Positions 1 through 9,440 of a DNA stretch of 64,000 nt are shown here, in pieces; position 1 is the first letter of the stretch; each line of letters begins with the position of its first letter. The translations under genes were made by a program, and so were the position numbers. The notes below the pieces were generated by a model. That model was not told the DNA's origin and searched no databases. It worked only from the letters and a program-made list of their open reading frames with translations. The DNA is from Pleionea sediminis. Its GTDB lineage: Bacteria; Pseudomonadota; Gammaproteobacteria; Enterobacterales; Kangiellaceae. The DNA lies in NCBI RefSeq assembly GCF_007570825.1, contig NZ_SUNB01000001.1, positions 1,178,001 to 1,242,000 on the forward strand. Reading direction: 5' to 3'.

Positions 1-190
1 TTGTTGCTGGGCAATCCGACTGGTCTCACGCCGTTATTTAAACGCGCGTCTCGACGCAAATGGCGCTATAATCGCGGACCAAGACGGGCGATTTAATCAG
101 GATCTGCTCTTTGAGTTTGTATTCAAAGGCTTATCAGGAACAGGTCGAAGAGGCCTTCGCTCTCAGCTCGACAGCCGATTGACGCAATAA
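1..190 (+). CDS. lptD: LptD C-terminus (partial, LPS-assembly outer-membrane protein)
   Basis: This is the 3' end of a gene entering from the left, read in the frame whose codons begin at base 2. The last 62 residues include an adjacent cysteine pair in the context CCWAIRLVSRR. This matches the C-terminal cysteines that LptD uses for its essential disulfides, and is followed by the glycine/arginine-rich end typical of the LptD barrel (FKGLSGTGRRG). LptD inserts lipopolysaccharide into the outer leaflet of the outer membrane. Its position directly upstream of surA, the chaperone needed for LptD folding, is the standard gammaproteobacterial arrangement. Only the end of the barrel domain is visible. 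Confidence 0.85.
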   Translation, partial: CCWAIRLVSRRYLNARLDANGAIIADQDGRFNQDLLFEFVFKGLSGTGRRGLRSQLDSRLTQ

Positions 191-281
191 TTGACCAGCA
201 GTGAGTTTAAGAAATAACCACTGAGTCAGAAGTAACCAATGTCCTTTACCGGACAACAATTGAAGTAATATGGAAAACAGC

Positions 282-1583
282 ATGACAAAATACGTTTCTC
301 TAGCTATCGCTCTTGCGCTTAGTTTCGCAGTGACTTCTATCAAAGCAGAAGAGAAGCTCGATCAAACCATCGCCATTGTCGAGCAAGATGTAATACTTGA
401 AAGCGAACTAAAACGACGTATGAAATCCATTGTTCGCCAATTACAAAAAAATAACCAGTCGATCCCTCCCATGAAGATTCTTCAAGACCAAGTTTTGGAT
501 CGAATAATTATTGATTCATTACAGGTCCAAATGGCCAAACGAGCCGGTGTTCGAATCAGTGAGCAAGAGCTCAATGCTGCAGTTGCTGACATTGCAAAAC
601 AAAACCAAATGACCATTCAAAGCTTAAGAACCTCATTGATCCAAGACGGCATCAATTGGGAACTCTTTCGAGAAGACTTGCGAGAAGAAATTATGGCGGC
701 ACGCGTTCGTCAAGGTCAGGTTGCTCGAAGAATAGAAGTTAGCGAGCGAGAAGTTGACAATTTAGTTCGCTTAATTGATGCACAAGGCGAGCAAAATGTT
801 CAATATCATCTTGGCCACATTCTTATTCCTATCACCAATGCCAGTGATTCAAAAAATATTCAAGAAGCCAGAGAAAAAGCACAAGATCTGGTTAAACAAT
901 TAAGAAACGGCGCAGATTTTTCAAACTTGGCGATACAACATTCTGCCGGACAGGAAGCTCTTCAAGGTGGTGACTTTGGTTGGCGGCCAGCACCGCAATT
1001 GCCAACACTTTTTGCAGGACCGGCCAAGTCACTTAAAGTTGGTGATGTCAGTGCTCCCTTACGTTCAGGTAGTGGCTTCCACATTATAAAATTGATCGAT
1101 AAGCGCGGTGAAACAAAGCACATCGTGCAACAAGTTGATGCTCGTCATATTTTGTTAATGCCCAATACGATTCGTAACGAAGCGGATACTAAAAAAGAAA
1201 TTTATGAGCTCTACGACAAAATTAAACAAGGCGCAGACTTTAGTGATTTAGCAAAAGAGCACTCAGATGATAAAGGCTCTGCCAGAGAGGGTGGAAAATT
1301 GGGATGGAGCACCCCCGATAAATTTGTAGGCCCATTCAAAAAAGCAGTAGAAACTTTACCGGTAAAAACAGTGAGTGAACCGTTACAAACTCAATTTGGC
1401 TGGCATATTGTCGAGGTGCTTGATCGACGAGCAGCAGACCAAACTGACGAGTTCAAACGCGAAAAGGCAGCAAGAATCCTTCAATCACGTAAGTTTGATG
1501 AAGAAGTCGAAAGTTGGTTACGAGAATTACGAGACACTTCTTATGTTGAAGTGCTCATCGAAAACGAAAATGAAAAGAAATAG
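282..1583 (+). CDS. surA: Periplasmic chaperone / peptidyl-prolyl isomerase SurA
   Basis: The protein of about 433 residues has a signal peptide ending near the sequence SIKA-EEKLDQ. An N-terminal SurA chaperone domain follows (about residues 25-165), then two parvulin-type rotamase domains (about 170-270 and 285-380), each with the HILI/HILL ... GADFS.LA..HS ... GG.. GW pattern. SurA escorts outer-membrane proteins, including LptD, across the periplasm. An in-frame ATG at 270 would add four residues. I prefer 282 because a GGA lies seven bases upstream of it and the signal peptide then has a normal n-region. Length and domain order match the family, and the gene sits between lptD and pdxA as expected. 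Confidence 0.95.
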   Translation: MTKYVSLAIALALSFAVTSIKAEEKLDQTIAIVEQDVILESELKRRMKSIVRQLQKNNQSIPPMKILQDQVLDRIIIDSLQVQMAKRAGVRISEQELNAAVADIAKQNQMTIQSLRTSLIQDGINWELFREDLREEIMAARVRQGQVARRIEVSEREVDNLVRLIDAQGEQNVQYHLGHILIPITNASDSKNIQEAREKAQDLVKQLRNGADFSNLAIQHSAGQEALQGGDFGWRPAPQLPTLFAGPAKSLKVGDVSAPLRSGSGFHIIKLIDKRGETKHIVQQVDARHILLMPNTIRNEADTKKEIYELYDKIKQGADFSDLAKEHSDDKGSAREGGKLGWSTPDKFVGPFKKAVETLPVKTVSEPLQTQFGWHIVEVLDRRAADQTDEFKREKAARILQSRKFDEEVESWLRELRDTSYVEVLIENENEKK

Positions 1584-1591
1584 AATTTAAC

Positions 1592-2596
1592 GTGGCCCAT
1601 GACCTTCCACGCATATTAATTACCACAGGAGAGCCATCTGGAGTTGGCATAGAAGTCACTCTAAAGGCTCTCCGGTCAAAACACCTCGCGAAAATAGCTG
1701 TACTCGGAGATAGCCCCTGGATTGAAGAAATAAATACCAAGGGAAAGCTAGGTCTTACTATTGAAAAAATCGACCACATTGATGAAGCACGCGCACACGA
1801 ACCTGGTTTAGTTCAAGTGCTCCATCATTCATTAAGTCATCCGGCGAGTCTTGGCGTGATCGACGTCGAAAACAGTTCTTACGTCATAGAATTACTGTCT
1901 CAAGCTCATCAGCTAGCCTTTAATCACCAGGTTGATGCCATTGTTACCGCCCCGGTTCATAAAGGCGTTATTAATGATGCCGGAATTCATTTTACCGGCC
2001 ACACAGAATTCCTAGCGGATCACTGTGGCGTAGAACGTGTTGTAATGATGTTAGCCAGCGAGCCGATGAATGTCGCCTTGGCGACAACTCATTTACCCCT
2101 TAAAGACGTCGCCCAGTCTCTCAATATCAAGAGACTTCAGCAAATCTTTTCAATTTGCGCTAACAGCTTATACCAACAAGGTGTTCCTAAACCTAAAATT
2201 CAAGTCTTGGGACTCAATCCCCATGCTGGCGAAAACGGACACCTCGGACGTGAAGAACTCGATATTATTCGTCCCGCAATAGAAACCTTCGAGCATCCAA
2301 AGGTTAAAATTATGGGACCAATACCAGCTGATACAGCATTTACTAAAAATAACTTAAACAGCACCGACTTATTCCTGGCCATGTTCCATGATCAGGGCCT
2401 GCCCGTTATTAAGTATGCCAGTTTTGGTGAATGCGCCAACGTAACTCTTGGTTTGCCCTACATACGAACCTCAGTCGACCATGGTACAGCCCTCGATATT
2501 GCGAACCAATTTTGCGCCTCTGAGTCCAGTATGAAATATGCCCTTACCTACGCAATAAAAAACGCAACACAATCTCGGTTAAAGACAAATTCATGA
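1592..2596 (+). CDS. pdxA: 4-hydroxythreonine-4-phosphate dehydrogenase PdxA
   Basis: A GTG start opens a 334-residue protein beginning with the PdxA signature ITTGEPSGVG. PdxA oxidises 4-phosphohydroxy-L-threonine with NAD in the cytoplasm, a step of the DXP-dependent pyridoxal phosphate pathway. The three metal-ligand histidine regions are visible: HFTGHTEF (about residue 133), LNPHAGENG (about 210) and MFHDQGL (about 263). The start lies eight bases after the surA stop, and the stop overlaps the rsmA start (ATGA), so surA-pdxA-rsmA are probably translated from one message. Length is normal for the family. Confidence 0.95.
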   Translation: MAHDLPRILITTGEPSGVGIEVTLKALRSKHLAKIAVLGDSPWIEEINTKGKLGLTIEKIDHIDEARAHEPGLVQVLHHSLSHPASLGVIDVENSSYVIELLSQAHQLAFNHQVDAIVTAPVHKGVINDAGIHFTGHTEFLADHCGVERVVMMLASEPMNVALATTHLPLKDVAQSLNIKRLQQIFSICANSLYQQGVPKPKIQVLGLNPHAGENGHLGREELDIIRPAIETFEHPKVKIMGPIPADTAFTKNNLNSTDLFLAMFHDQGLPVIKYASFGECANVTLGLPYIRTSVDHGTALDIANQFCASESSMKYALTYAIKNATQSRLKTNS

Positions 2597-3390
2597 AACC
2601 CATTCATCACAAAGCTAAGAAAAGATTTGGTCAAAACTTTTTGCATGATCCAACCGTTATCGGCCGTATTGTTTCCACCATCAATCCTAAACCGGGAGAC
2701 AACATTATCGAAATCGGTCCGGGGCCGGGAGCTCTGACACAGCCAGTATTAAAACAGGCCGGGAAAATGCGCGCGATTGAACTTGATCGAGAAGTTATTC
2801 CAAAATTAAGAATGTATTGCTTCGGTGATGGTGAATTAGAAATTATCGAATCGGATGCCCTTAAAATTGATTTTAAAGAGTTTAGTGATTCTCCACGCTC
2901 ACTTAGAATTATTGGCAATCTTCCCTATAATATTTCAACACCTCTTCTATTCCATTTGTTCGAACATTTAGAGGTTATTAAAGATATGCATTTTATGCTT
3001 CAAAAAGAAGTCGTCGACCGTCTGTGTGCGGTACCAGGCACAAAAGACTACGGTAGACTTAGCATCATGGCGCAATATTACGCACGACCAGAATTTATGT
3101 TTCTAGTTAAACCCGGAGCATTTAATCCGCCACCTAAGGTCGACTCTGCAATCATTCGTTTAACACCTAAAGAACACAACGAACATGATCAGACTGATGT
3201 TAAAACACTCAATGGAGTTGTCACATCGGCTTTTAGCTTACGCAGAAAAACAGTACGTAATAGTTTAAAAAGTCATTTATCCGAAGATGAATTGAATGAA
3301 TTAGATATAAAACCAACAGAACGAGCTGAAAATTTAACGCTCGATCAATACATCAGAATAGCGAATTATTTAACTGCAAAAAAAAGATGA
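2593..3390 (+). CDS. rsmA: 16S rRNA (A1518/A1519) dimethyltransferase RsmA/KsgA
   Basis: The 265-residue protein begins with the RsmA hallmark KKRFGQNFL. It carries the SAM-binding loop IEIGPGPGALT (about residue 40) and the catalytic NLPYNIS motif (about residue 110), and ends with the helical RNA-binding domain (SLRRKTVRN). It dimethylates two adjacent adenosines in helix 45 of 16S rRNA during 30S assembly. The ATG overlaps the pdxA stop by four bases. In many relatives apaG and apaH follow rsmA; here pyrE follows, and apaG/apaH lie about 22 kb away. Confidence 0.96.
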   Translation: MKPIHHKAKKRFGQNFLHDPTVIGRIVSTINPKPGDNIIEIGPGPGALTQPVLKQAGKMRAIELDREVIPKLRMYCFGDGELEIIESDALKIDFKEFSDSPRSLRIIGNLPYNISTPLLFHLFEHLEVIKDMHFMLQKEVVDRLCAVPGTKDYGRLSIMAQYYARPEFMFLVKPGAFNPPPKVDSAIIRLTPKEHNEHDQTDVKTLNGVVTSAFSLRRKTVRNSLKSHLSEDELNELDIKPTERAENLTLDQYIRIANYLTAKKR

Positions 3391-3481
3391 CAAGATACTG
3401 AGTCCTAATGGGATTCAAATGACAAAAAGGGTATGATAATAAATAGTCTTAAACCTCTTTTAATCTGAATGTTAGGTCGTT

Positions 3482-4129
3482 ATGCAAGATACTAAAACAG
3501 CATTTCTACAACTCGCAATTGAACGTCAAGCTCTGAAGTTTGGTGAGTTCACATTAAAATCAGGGCGCCTCAGTCCTTATTTTTTTAATGCAGGTCTTTT
3601 CTCAACCGGCAAAGACTTACATCAATTAGGCTGTTTTTATGCTGCAACACTCATTCACTCAAATGCACAATTCGATATGCTTTTTGGACCCGCTTATAAA
3701 GGCATTCCTTTAGCAACAACAACCGCAAGCGCACTCTATGGCAATCACCAAAAAAATTACCCCGTCTGTTTTAATCGAAAAGAGGCAAAAACTCATGGCG
3801 AAGGCGGCTCTCTGGTCGGTGCAGAACTTTCGGGAAAAGTCATGATCGTTGACGATGTTATTACCGCAGGTACCGCGATTCGAGAATCCATCGATATTAT
3901 TCAATCAAATGGTGCACAACCTGCTGGAGTGTTAGTCGCACTGGATCGACAAGAAAAAGGAAAAGATAGCTTATCTGCGATACAGGAAATTGAAAAACAA
4001 TACAAAATTCCTGTGTTCTCGATTGTCAGCTTGAACGACCTTGCAGATTTCATCAAAAATGATAACCAACTCGCTGTTTTCAGTGAAAAAATAGCTGAAT
4101 ATCGTTCTCTCTACGGTGTAAATAACTAA
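3482..4129 (+). CDS. pyrE: Orotate phosphoribosyltransferase
   Basis: A 215-residue protein with the OPRTase pattern: [19 protein letters not shown] near the N-terminus, [10 protein letters not shown], the [13 protein letters not shown] loop, and the PRPP-binding motif [13 protein letters not shown] (about residue 120). It makes orotidine-5'-phosphate from orotate and PRPP in pyrimidine synthesis. It begins 91 bases after rsmA and an AGG lies eight bases before the ATG. I saw no clear attenuator hairpin with a T-run in the leader. Size matches E. coli PyrE. Confidence 0.96.
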   Translation: MQDTKTAFLQLAIERQALKFGEFTLKSGRLSPYFFNAGLFSTGKDLHQLGCFYAATLIHSNAQFDMLFGPAYKGIPLATTTASALYGNHQKNYPVCFNRKEAKTHGEGGSLVGAELSGKVMIVDDVITAGTAIRESIDIIQSNGAQPAGVLVALDRQEKGKDSLSAIQEIEKQYKIPVFSIVSLNDLADFIKNDNQLAVFSEKIAEYRSLYGVNN

Positions 4130-4151
4130 TCTGTCTGCTAAAGTTACATTT

Positions 4152-5144
4152 ATGATGGCAATTAACATTCTCCCATATCCCATGAAAGCTTTGGCCCTGG
4201 TGGTCGGACTCAGTCTGTGCTGCACTTCTGTTGATGCAAAAAAGTTTTACCGCTTTAAAAACTCTGAAGGTCAAACAATATTGCTCGATCAATTGTCACC
4301 AGAAGCCATAGAAAAAGGTTATGAAATAATTAATGAACGGGGACAGCTGGTGCAACGTGTAGGGCCAGCAAAAACTCTGGGAGAAATGGAAGAAGAAAAA
4401 GAAAAAGAAAAAGAATTAAAGCGCAAAGAACGTGAGCGGCAACGACAAATTCGCCGCGATGCTGAATTACTGCGTTTGTTTAGCACCGTCGAAGATATCA
4501 TGAGAGCTCGAGACGCCGCGTTACTCGGAGTACAGCAAAGAAGCGAACTTAATAAAAATGAAAAAGAATTAATAAAAGCCTCTCTGGAAGACTCTCAAAG
4601 AAGAGCCGCCGACTACGAGCGACTTGGTAAAAAGGTACCAAAAAACCTAACTGAAAATATTGCTACACTGCAAAAACAAATAGCTAACCGAGAAACCAAT
4701 GAAAAAGCTATTGAAGAGGAAGGCAATAGAATCAAAGAAGAATTTGAAAGAGACATTATTCGTTTTAAAGAATTACAAGCAAAACGTATGGCACATCGTT
4801 TTAAGAATGATTCCGACAGTGAACAAAAAAATAATGTGCTGATGATGACTTGTGATACTTCACAAAGCTGTAAAAATATTTGGCAGCTCGCCCAAGTCTA
4901 CGCTCAATCAAACTCTAGTGGTCGGCTGGAAGTTGTCACTGATACTATTATTTTGACTTCAGCACCCAAGCAAGATTCTGACGTCGGTATATCGTTCTCT
5001 CGCTTACCTTCAAAAACAAACACCCAAATAATTATTGAAGTCTCTTGCACAGACACCGACGCAGGACAACAACTGTGCTCCGGTCCTGAAGCTCAAAAAC
5101 TAGTTAATGGCTTTAAAGAATTCGTTGATAAACAAATCCGTTAA
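4152..5144 (+). CDS. Secreted DUF4124-like coiled-coil protein of unknown function
   Basis: The 330-residue protein has an N-terminal signal segment ending near VDAKKFYR. A short DUF4124-like stretch (FYRFKNSEGQ, about residues 32-75) follows, then a highly charged E/K/R-rich coiled coil (about 75-215) and a C-terminal globular part with two cysteine pairs (MTCDTSQSCKN and VSCTDTDAGQQLC). These could form disulfides in the periplasm. No catalytic motif is visible. The start could instead be the ATG at 4182, which gives a more compact signal peptide; neither start has a strong ribosome-binding site. It begins 22 bases after pyrE and converges on the next gene with no spacer. Function unknown. 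Confidence 0.7.
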   Translation: MMAINILPYPMKALALVVGLSLCCTSVDAKKFYRFKNSEGQTILLDQLSPEAIEKGYEIINERGQLVQRVGPAKTLGEMEEEKEKEKELKRKERERQRQIRRDAELLRLFSTVEDIMRARDAALLGVQQRSELNKNEKELIKASLEDSQRRAADYERLGKKVPKNLTENIATLQKQIANRETNEKAIEEEGNRIKEEFERDIIRFKELQAKRMAHRFKNDSDSEQKNNVLMMTCDTSQSCKNIWQLAQVYAQSNSSGRLEVVTDTIILTSAPKQDSDVGISFSRLPSKTNTQIIIEVSCTDTDAGQQLCSGPEAQKLVNGFKEFVDKQIR

Positions 5145-6425
5145 TTATCGACGAGCTCTTTCACCTTCAGCTAAACGAACAAACGGGCTTTCAATACCAG
5201 TAATTTGCACGTCATTAGGCCGTAACTGCACCAACTCCAATTGCCCTTGAGCTTCATTACACTTGCCTTCTGCCGTCATCAAAGAAAATACAGCGATCAT
5301 TTCAGGATCAATATCTTTTGGCGTGTACCATATTCGGTTTTCCTGATCGGCATATACTTCGCCAGCTAAAGCAGGAATCCAACTATCGCCAAAACAATTT
5401 TGAGAAGCGAAATACCGATCTCCCTGATAAACTTCAACTCGCTTTCCATCATTGATATGGAAAATAAAATTCTCGCGTGTTTTAGCTAACGCACGTGAAC
5501 CATCCATCGATAAGTCAACAATTTCCGCGATGACATTCCCCTGAAGATCAACAACAAATTGCGATTCCGACGTCGAACGCTTTTTCGGAGCCGATTTTGG
5601 TGGTGCTTTGCTTGATATTGCCGACTGGCGTTGCCCAAGCTGCGACTTTAAATTCTGGATCTCTGTCATTTGTTTTTCGAGGCTTTCATTCAGCTCTGAG
5701 TTTTGCTGCCATAAGTTAATAAAGAAAGCTAATGACACGAGTAGAAAAACAGATAGTGTTGCGGCTATCTTTTTAAACAAACCTGAATGACTATCTTTGT
5801 AGGCCGCAGATAGAAAGTCTCGCTCTGCCTGAATCCGCTGCACGAGCTGTTGCTGTTGACGCATATGGAACTTTAAGCTCTCACGATACAATCGATTACT
5901 TGTCTGCTCTGTCTCTTCTCGCATTTCTCTAGTTGATTTATCGACACGATAAGTCAAAGCAGGTGCCAATTTATTCTCAATGACAGACTCAAGCCAAACC
6001 TGCATTTTCTGTTCTGCCGTAAGTTCCACTGGCTCTTGTGGTTTGGGCACAGGTTCGATTAATTTAGCTCGAGATAATGCCAGTCCAAGCAGTCGGGAGT
6101 TTAAAGCTTTAGGAATGACTTCAACCACCCCAGCATCACTAGCCGCTTTTAGATAGTCATTTCCAGCTTTCGCAGTAAACATGTAAATAGGAATATCACG
6201 CCAAGTCGCTTCTTCTTTGATTTTCTTGACTGCCTCGAGTCCGTCCATGTCGGGCATCGAATGATCCATAAAGATCACATCAGGTCGTTGCTTTTTAAGA
6301 TACTCAAAAGCTTCGGCAGCCGAATAAACGGATTCGCTTTTAATTTCATAGCGCGCTAGCATTCGATTCAGCATCAAACAAGCAGAGCGGGAATCATCAA
6401 CGATCAGAGCTTTAACCGTAGACAT
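5145..6425 (-). CDS. Membrane-anchored response regulator (REC + TM + coiled coil + C-terminal domain)
   Basis: From the ATG at 6425 (preceded by AAGGAG) the product is 426 residues. Residues 1-118 form a receiver domain: paired acidic residues D10/D11, phospho-acceptor D54 in IFMDHSMPDMDG, T84 in MFTAKAG and K106 in VIPKAL. A helical linker follows (about 135-215). A single hydrophobic segment (about 219-239, ATLSVFLLVSLAFFINLW) leads into a coiled coil (240-275) and a C-terminal beta-rich domain (about 300-426) that I do not recognise. No DNA-binding output domain is present. With an N-terminal cytoplasmic receiver, the C-terminal domain would lie in the periplasm. No histidine kinase is adjacent. 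Confidence 0.8.
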   Translation of the reverse strand: MSTVKALIVDDSRSACLMLNRMLARYEIKSESVYSAAEAFEYLKKQRPDVIFMDHSMPDMDGLEAVKKIKEEATWRDIPIYMFTAKAGNDYLKAASDAGVVEVIPKALNSRLLGLALSRAKLIEPVPKPQEPVELTAEQKMQVWLESVIENKLAPALTYRVDKSTREMREETEQTSNRLYRESLKFHMRQQQQLVQRIQAERDFLSAAYKDSHSGLFKKIAATLSVFLLVSLAFFINLWQQNSELNESLEKQMTEIQNLKSQLGQRQSAISSKAPPKSAPKKRSTSESQFVVDLQGNVIAEIVDLSMDGSRALAKTRENFIFHINDGKRVEVYQGDRYFASQNCFGDSWIPALAGEVYADQENRIWYTPKDIDPEMIAVFSLMTAEGKCNEAQGQLELVQLRPNDVQITGIESPFVRLAEGERARR

Positions 6426-6562
6426 GACACTCCTTATCGGTTCGTGTTTCAATAGGTTGCATTGTCTAAGAATTTATCAAAATGAACTGTGCGCCAATTA
6501 ACAATTAAGCGTGCGTTACCATCGTTTTCTCGCTAAATACCCGAAACTCATCAACTTTTCTG

Positions 6563-7363
6563 TTAGTTTCGGTGCGCCCAGTCTGTCACAATTTGATGAA
6601 GTTGCCGTACACCATCGCTTAAACAGGCTGGCCCAGGCTGTAAAATATCAGCCGATTTTACTTCAAACAAATTATCATTTTTAACTGCATTAATCGCTTC
6701 CCAGCCGGGTCGTTCTTTTACTCGTTCTGCCTTAAATTTACGACCGCACCAGGAACCAATAATAATATCTGGGTTAGCTTTAATAATAGCCGAATCATCG
6801 GCGATTATGCGATCTTTTCCTAAGCTATTTTTAGCCTGCTCAGCAAAACAATCAATCCCCCCCGCAAGGTCAATTAATTCCGATACCCAGCGAATCCCGC
6901 AGATATAGGGGTCATACCATTCTTCAAAATAAACCTTAGGTCTTTTATCCAGATTTTTTACCAACTCTCGAATGTCAGATAAATTTTCGGCAAGTTTTTC
7001 AATTAACATATTAGCTTTCTCAGGCTTCCCAATCAGAGAGCCCAAGGTCTGTAACATTCGAAATATTTCGTCAATACTCCGTTGATTAAATATATGAACT
7101 TCAATACCAGCCCTAACCAGTTCCGAGCATATATCAGCTTGCATATCAGAAAAACCTAATACTAAATCAGGCTGTAAATTTAATATTTTATCTATTTTTG
7201 CACTCGTAAATGCAGATACTTTGGGCTTTTCTTTTCGCGCACGCGCAGGGCGAACCGTATAGCCAGAAATACCAACTAATCGACTTTCTTCGCCCATTAA
7301 ATACAACGCTTCTGTCGTCTCTTCTGTTAAACAAACAATTCTATTCGGATAATCCACTGCCAT
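6563..7363 (-). CDS. Periplasmic-binding-protein-like (cobalamin/metal-chelate type) protein lacking a signal peptide
   Basis: The 266-residue product has the two-lobe helical-backbone substrate-binding fold of the BtuF/TroA class. The N-terminus reads RIVCLTEETTEALYLMGEE, followed by LVGISGY and by LQPDLVLGFSDMQ, the typical strand after the first lobe. The second lobe includes YFEEWYDPYICGIRWVSELIDLAGG and GRDxI-like ANPDIIIGSW. Unlike BtuF it starts directly with the mature fold and has no signal peptide, so export by Sec is not predicted. No ABC permease or ATPase gene lies beside it. The best general call is a cobalamin-binding-like protein; the ligand is not shown by the sequence. Divergent from the diguanylate cyclase gene. 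Confidence 0.75.
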   Translation of the reverse strand: MAVDYPNRIVCLTEETTEALYLMGEESRLVGISGYTVRPARARKEKPKVSAFTSAKIDKILNLQPDLVLGFSDMQADICSELVRAGIEVHIFNQRSIDEIFRMLQTLGSLIGKPEKANMLIEKLAENLSDIRELVKNLDKRPKVYFEEWYDPYICGIRWVSELIDLAGGIDCFAEQAKNSLGKDRIIADDSAIIKANPDIIIGSWCGRKFKAERVKERPGWEAINAVKNDNLFEVKSADILQPGPACLSDGVRQLHQIVTDWAHRN

Positions 7364-7632
7364 ACATTACTTCTTGATTCTTAAATGAAAATGCAACGTA
7401 AACTGCTGTACAACTCAGGTCAAGATTGAAACCCGAAAATATGAATAAAATAATAAAAACGCTCCCACTAAATATTTAATATAAAGTGATACATATTGGC
7501 TTTTTTGCCAAAACACAGCGATCAACTACAACTATTAGGAAAATCGAAAGTTAAATTTTGAAAGATAAAGCCCAATCACTTGATATTTTTGGCTTTTTTA
7601 GCGACTCTTAAGGAATAGATATTCAATATCAA

Positions 7633-8550
7633 ATGAATGTGACTGACAATATTCCTTATTACATCTACAAGCAAGCATTAGATAATGCTTTGGATATTAT
7701 TGTCATCTCTGAAGTTGATAAAAACGACCCCGGCAATAATCCCATTATTTACGTTAACGACTCTTTTACTCATTTATTTGGTTATGAAAAAGATGAAGTC
7801 ATCGGTAAAAGCGCTCGCATTCTCCATGGTGAAGATACTGACATAAAATCACGAGACAAGATTCGCGAAGCAATAACTCAAGGATGGCCAATCCACACCG
7901 AAATTGCTAATTATGGAAAAAACGGTAAAAAGTTTTGGATCGATCTTAAAATGGTTCCCCTTTACGACGACCGCGGTGAAGTAACCCATTTTTTGTTTAT
8001 TGAACGCGACTTGTCCGATAGAAAAAGTCGAGAGGAACAGCTCTATCAAAAAGCAACGATTGATGGACTGACTAAAATTTTTAATCGTCAACATACCTAT
8101 CAACTCGCAACAAAGACACTTGAAAAAACCATTCGCTATCAAGAACACCTATGTCTGTTACTGCTAGACATTGACCACTTTAAAGCGGTCAACGATACCT
8201 ATGGTCATCAAGTCGGTGATGATGTACTCACGAAGCTTGCATCTATCTTAAAAGAACAGGTACGAAAAGCTGATATACTTGGACGAGTCGGTGGAGAAGA
8301 GTTTTTAATTGTATTACCTGAAATCGCGCAAGACGAAGCACTTATTTTTGCCGAGCGTATACGAAAATGTGTCAAGCAGGCGGATTGGTCATCTCTTGGG
8401 CTTAAAGACAAATTAACCATAAGTATTGGCCTTGCTTGCTACAAACACAATTCGCTGGAAGAGTTAATTAAACACGCCGACAAAGCACTATACCAGGCAA
8501 AAAACGACGGCAGAGACCAAGTTCAAATATATTCCTCTGAAAGCGAATAA
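7633..8550 (+). CDS. PAS-GGDEF diguanylate cyclase
   Basis: The 305-residue protein has an N-terminal PAS domain with PAC extension (about residues 8-135; NPIIYVNDSFTHLFGY, GKSARILHGEDTD and FLFIERDLSDRK). A GGDEF domain follows (about 140-300) with the active-site sequence GGEEF at 220-224 and an inhibitory RxxD site at 211-214. It should make cyclic di-GMP and be product-inhibited. There is no membrane segment, so it is probably cytosolic. The PAS part resembles LOV/redox-type PAS but lacks the GRNCRFLQ flavin motif. It ends 21 bases before fdhD on the same strand, so it may be co-transcribed with the formate dehydrogenase genes. Confidence 0.92.
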   Translation: MNVTDNIPYYIYKQALDNALDIIVISEVDKNDPGNNPIIYVNDSFTHLFGYEKDEVIGKSARILHGEDTDIKSRDKIREAITQGWPIHTEIANYGKNGKKFWIDLKMVPLYDDRGEVTHFLFIERDLSDRKSREEQLYQKATIDGLTKIFNRQHTYQLATKTLEKTIRYQEHLCLLLLDIDHFKAVNDTYGHQVGDDVLTKLASILKEQVRKADILGRVGGEEFLIVLPEIAQDEALIFAERIRKCVKQADWSSLGLKDKLTISIGLACYKHNSLEELIKHADKALYQAKNDGRDQVQIYSSESE

Positions 8551-8571
8551 TTCTCTTTATTTGGATCCATT

Positions 8572-9408
8572 GTGAAAGACTCTGACATTAAATTTTCGAG
8601 ACAATACCAAGTCTACGATAGTCACTTAGACCAATGGCGTGATGACTCAGTCGCAGTCGAAGAACCATTGCAGATCAGTTTAAAATATGATGATAAAGAG
8701 TTTGTTCTAAGTATTACAATGCGTACTCCCGGCGACGATCGTCAACTTATCATCGGCTTTTTATTTTCTGAATCGATCATAAAATCTCTTGAAGAAATAA
8801 TAAATATAACACCGTCTGTTGATCATCAAGGTTTAATGAACAGTAATGAATGGCTCATTGAATTAACTGGAAACGTACCTGCATGGATTTTAAATTTATC
8901 ACGCCATCAAATGACGCACTCATCGTGTGGAGTCTGTGGTAAAACATCAATCCAAAGTCTTGAATTGAAAAGCCCACCCTCTATCAATCGAGATAATCCG
9001 ATAATAAGTCAAACCTTATTAAGCACTCTCAATTCAAAGATAAATAATTACCAATTAGGATTTTCTGAAACAGGAGGTATGCATGCCTGCGCTCTTTTTG
9101 AAATCTCAAAAGAGATATTATCTATTAAAGAAGATGTAGGACGACACAACGCGCTCGATAAACTGGTAGGATTTCACCTTGAAAACGGGCAATTACCAGC
9201 CAATGATCACATACTTTGGTTAAGTGGTCGAATAAGTTATGAAATGGTTCAAAAAGCAATAATGGCTGGTGTAGCAATTATTGTTGCTGTAGGCGCACCG
9301 ACTCATCTCGCAGTAGAGACTGCTCGAAGATTTGGAATTACCCTGATTGGATTTAATAGGAATGATCGCTTCAATATCTATAATGGTCATTGGCGACTAA
9401 CAAATTAA
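8572..9408 (+). CDS. fdhD: Formate dehydrogenase accessory sulfurtransferase FdhD
   Basis: A GTG start gives 278 residues with the FdhD pattern: VAVEEPLQI near residue 25, MRTPGDDRQLIIGFLFSE, the cysteine motif SSCGVCGK (C119 and C122), GGMHACALF, and EDVGRHNALDKLVG. FdhD carries sulfur from IscS to the molybdenum cofactor and is needed to activate formate dehydrogenases. It sits directly upstream of the two enzyme subunits, which fits a maturation role for them. Length is normal for the family. Confidence 0.95.
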   Translation: MKDSDIKFSRQYQVYDSHLDQWRDDSVAVEEPLQISLKYDDKEFVLSITMRTPGDDRQLIIGFLFSESIIKSLEEIINITPSVDHQGLMNSNEWLIELTGNVPAWILNLSRHQMTHSSCGVCGKTSIQSLELKSPPSINRDNPIISQTLLSTLNSKINNYQLGFSETGGMHACALFEISKEILSIKEDVGRHNALDKLVGFHLENGQLPANDHILWLSGRISYEMVQKAIMAGVAIIVAVGAPTHLAVETARRFGITLIGFNRNDRFNIYNGHWRLTN

Positions 9409-9440
9409 CCGGAATTCAAATAAGTGAAAAGAGGTCTACC

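Noticed and set aside
7496-7511. TTGGC / GCCAA hairpin with a T6 loop upstream of the diguanylate cyclase gene
   Set aside because: The stem is only five bases and the T-run is in the loop, not after the stem. It also lies between divergent genes, where no transcript should end.
9390-9440. Upstream start of the formate dehydrogenase beta gene
   Set aside because: It would overlap fdhD and adds residues unlike the family; the ATG at 9441 has a proper ribosome-binding site.
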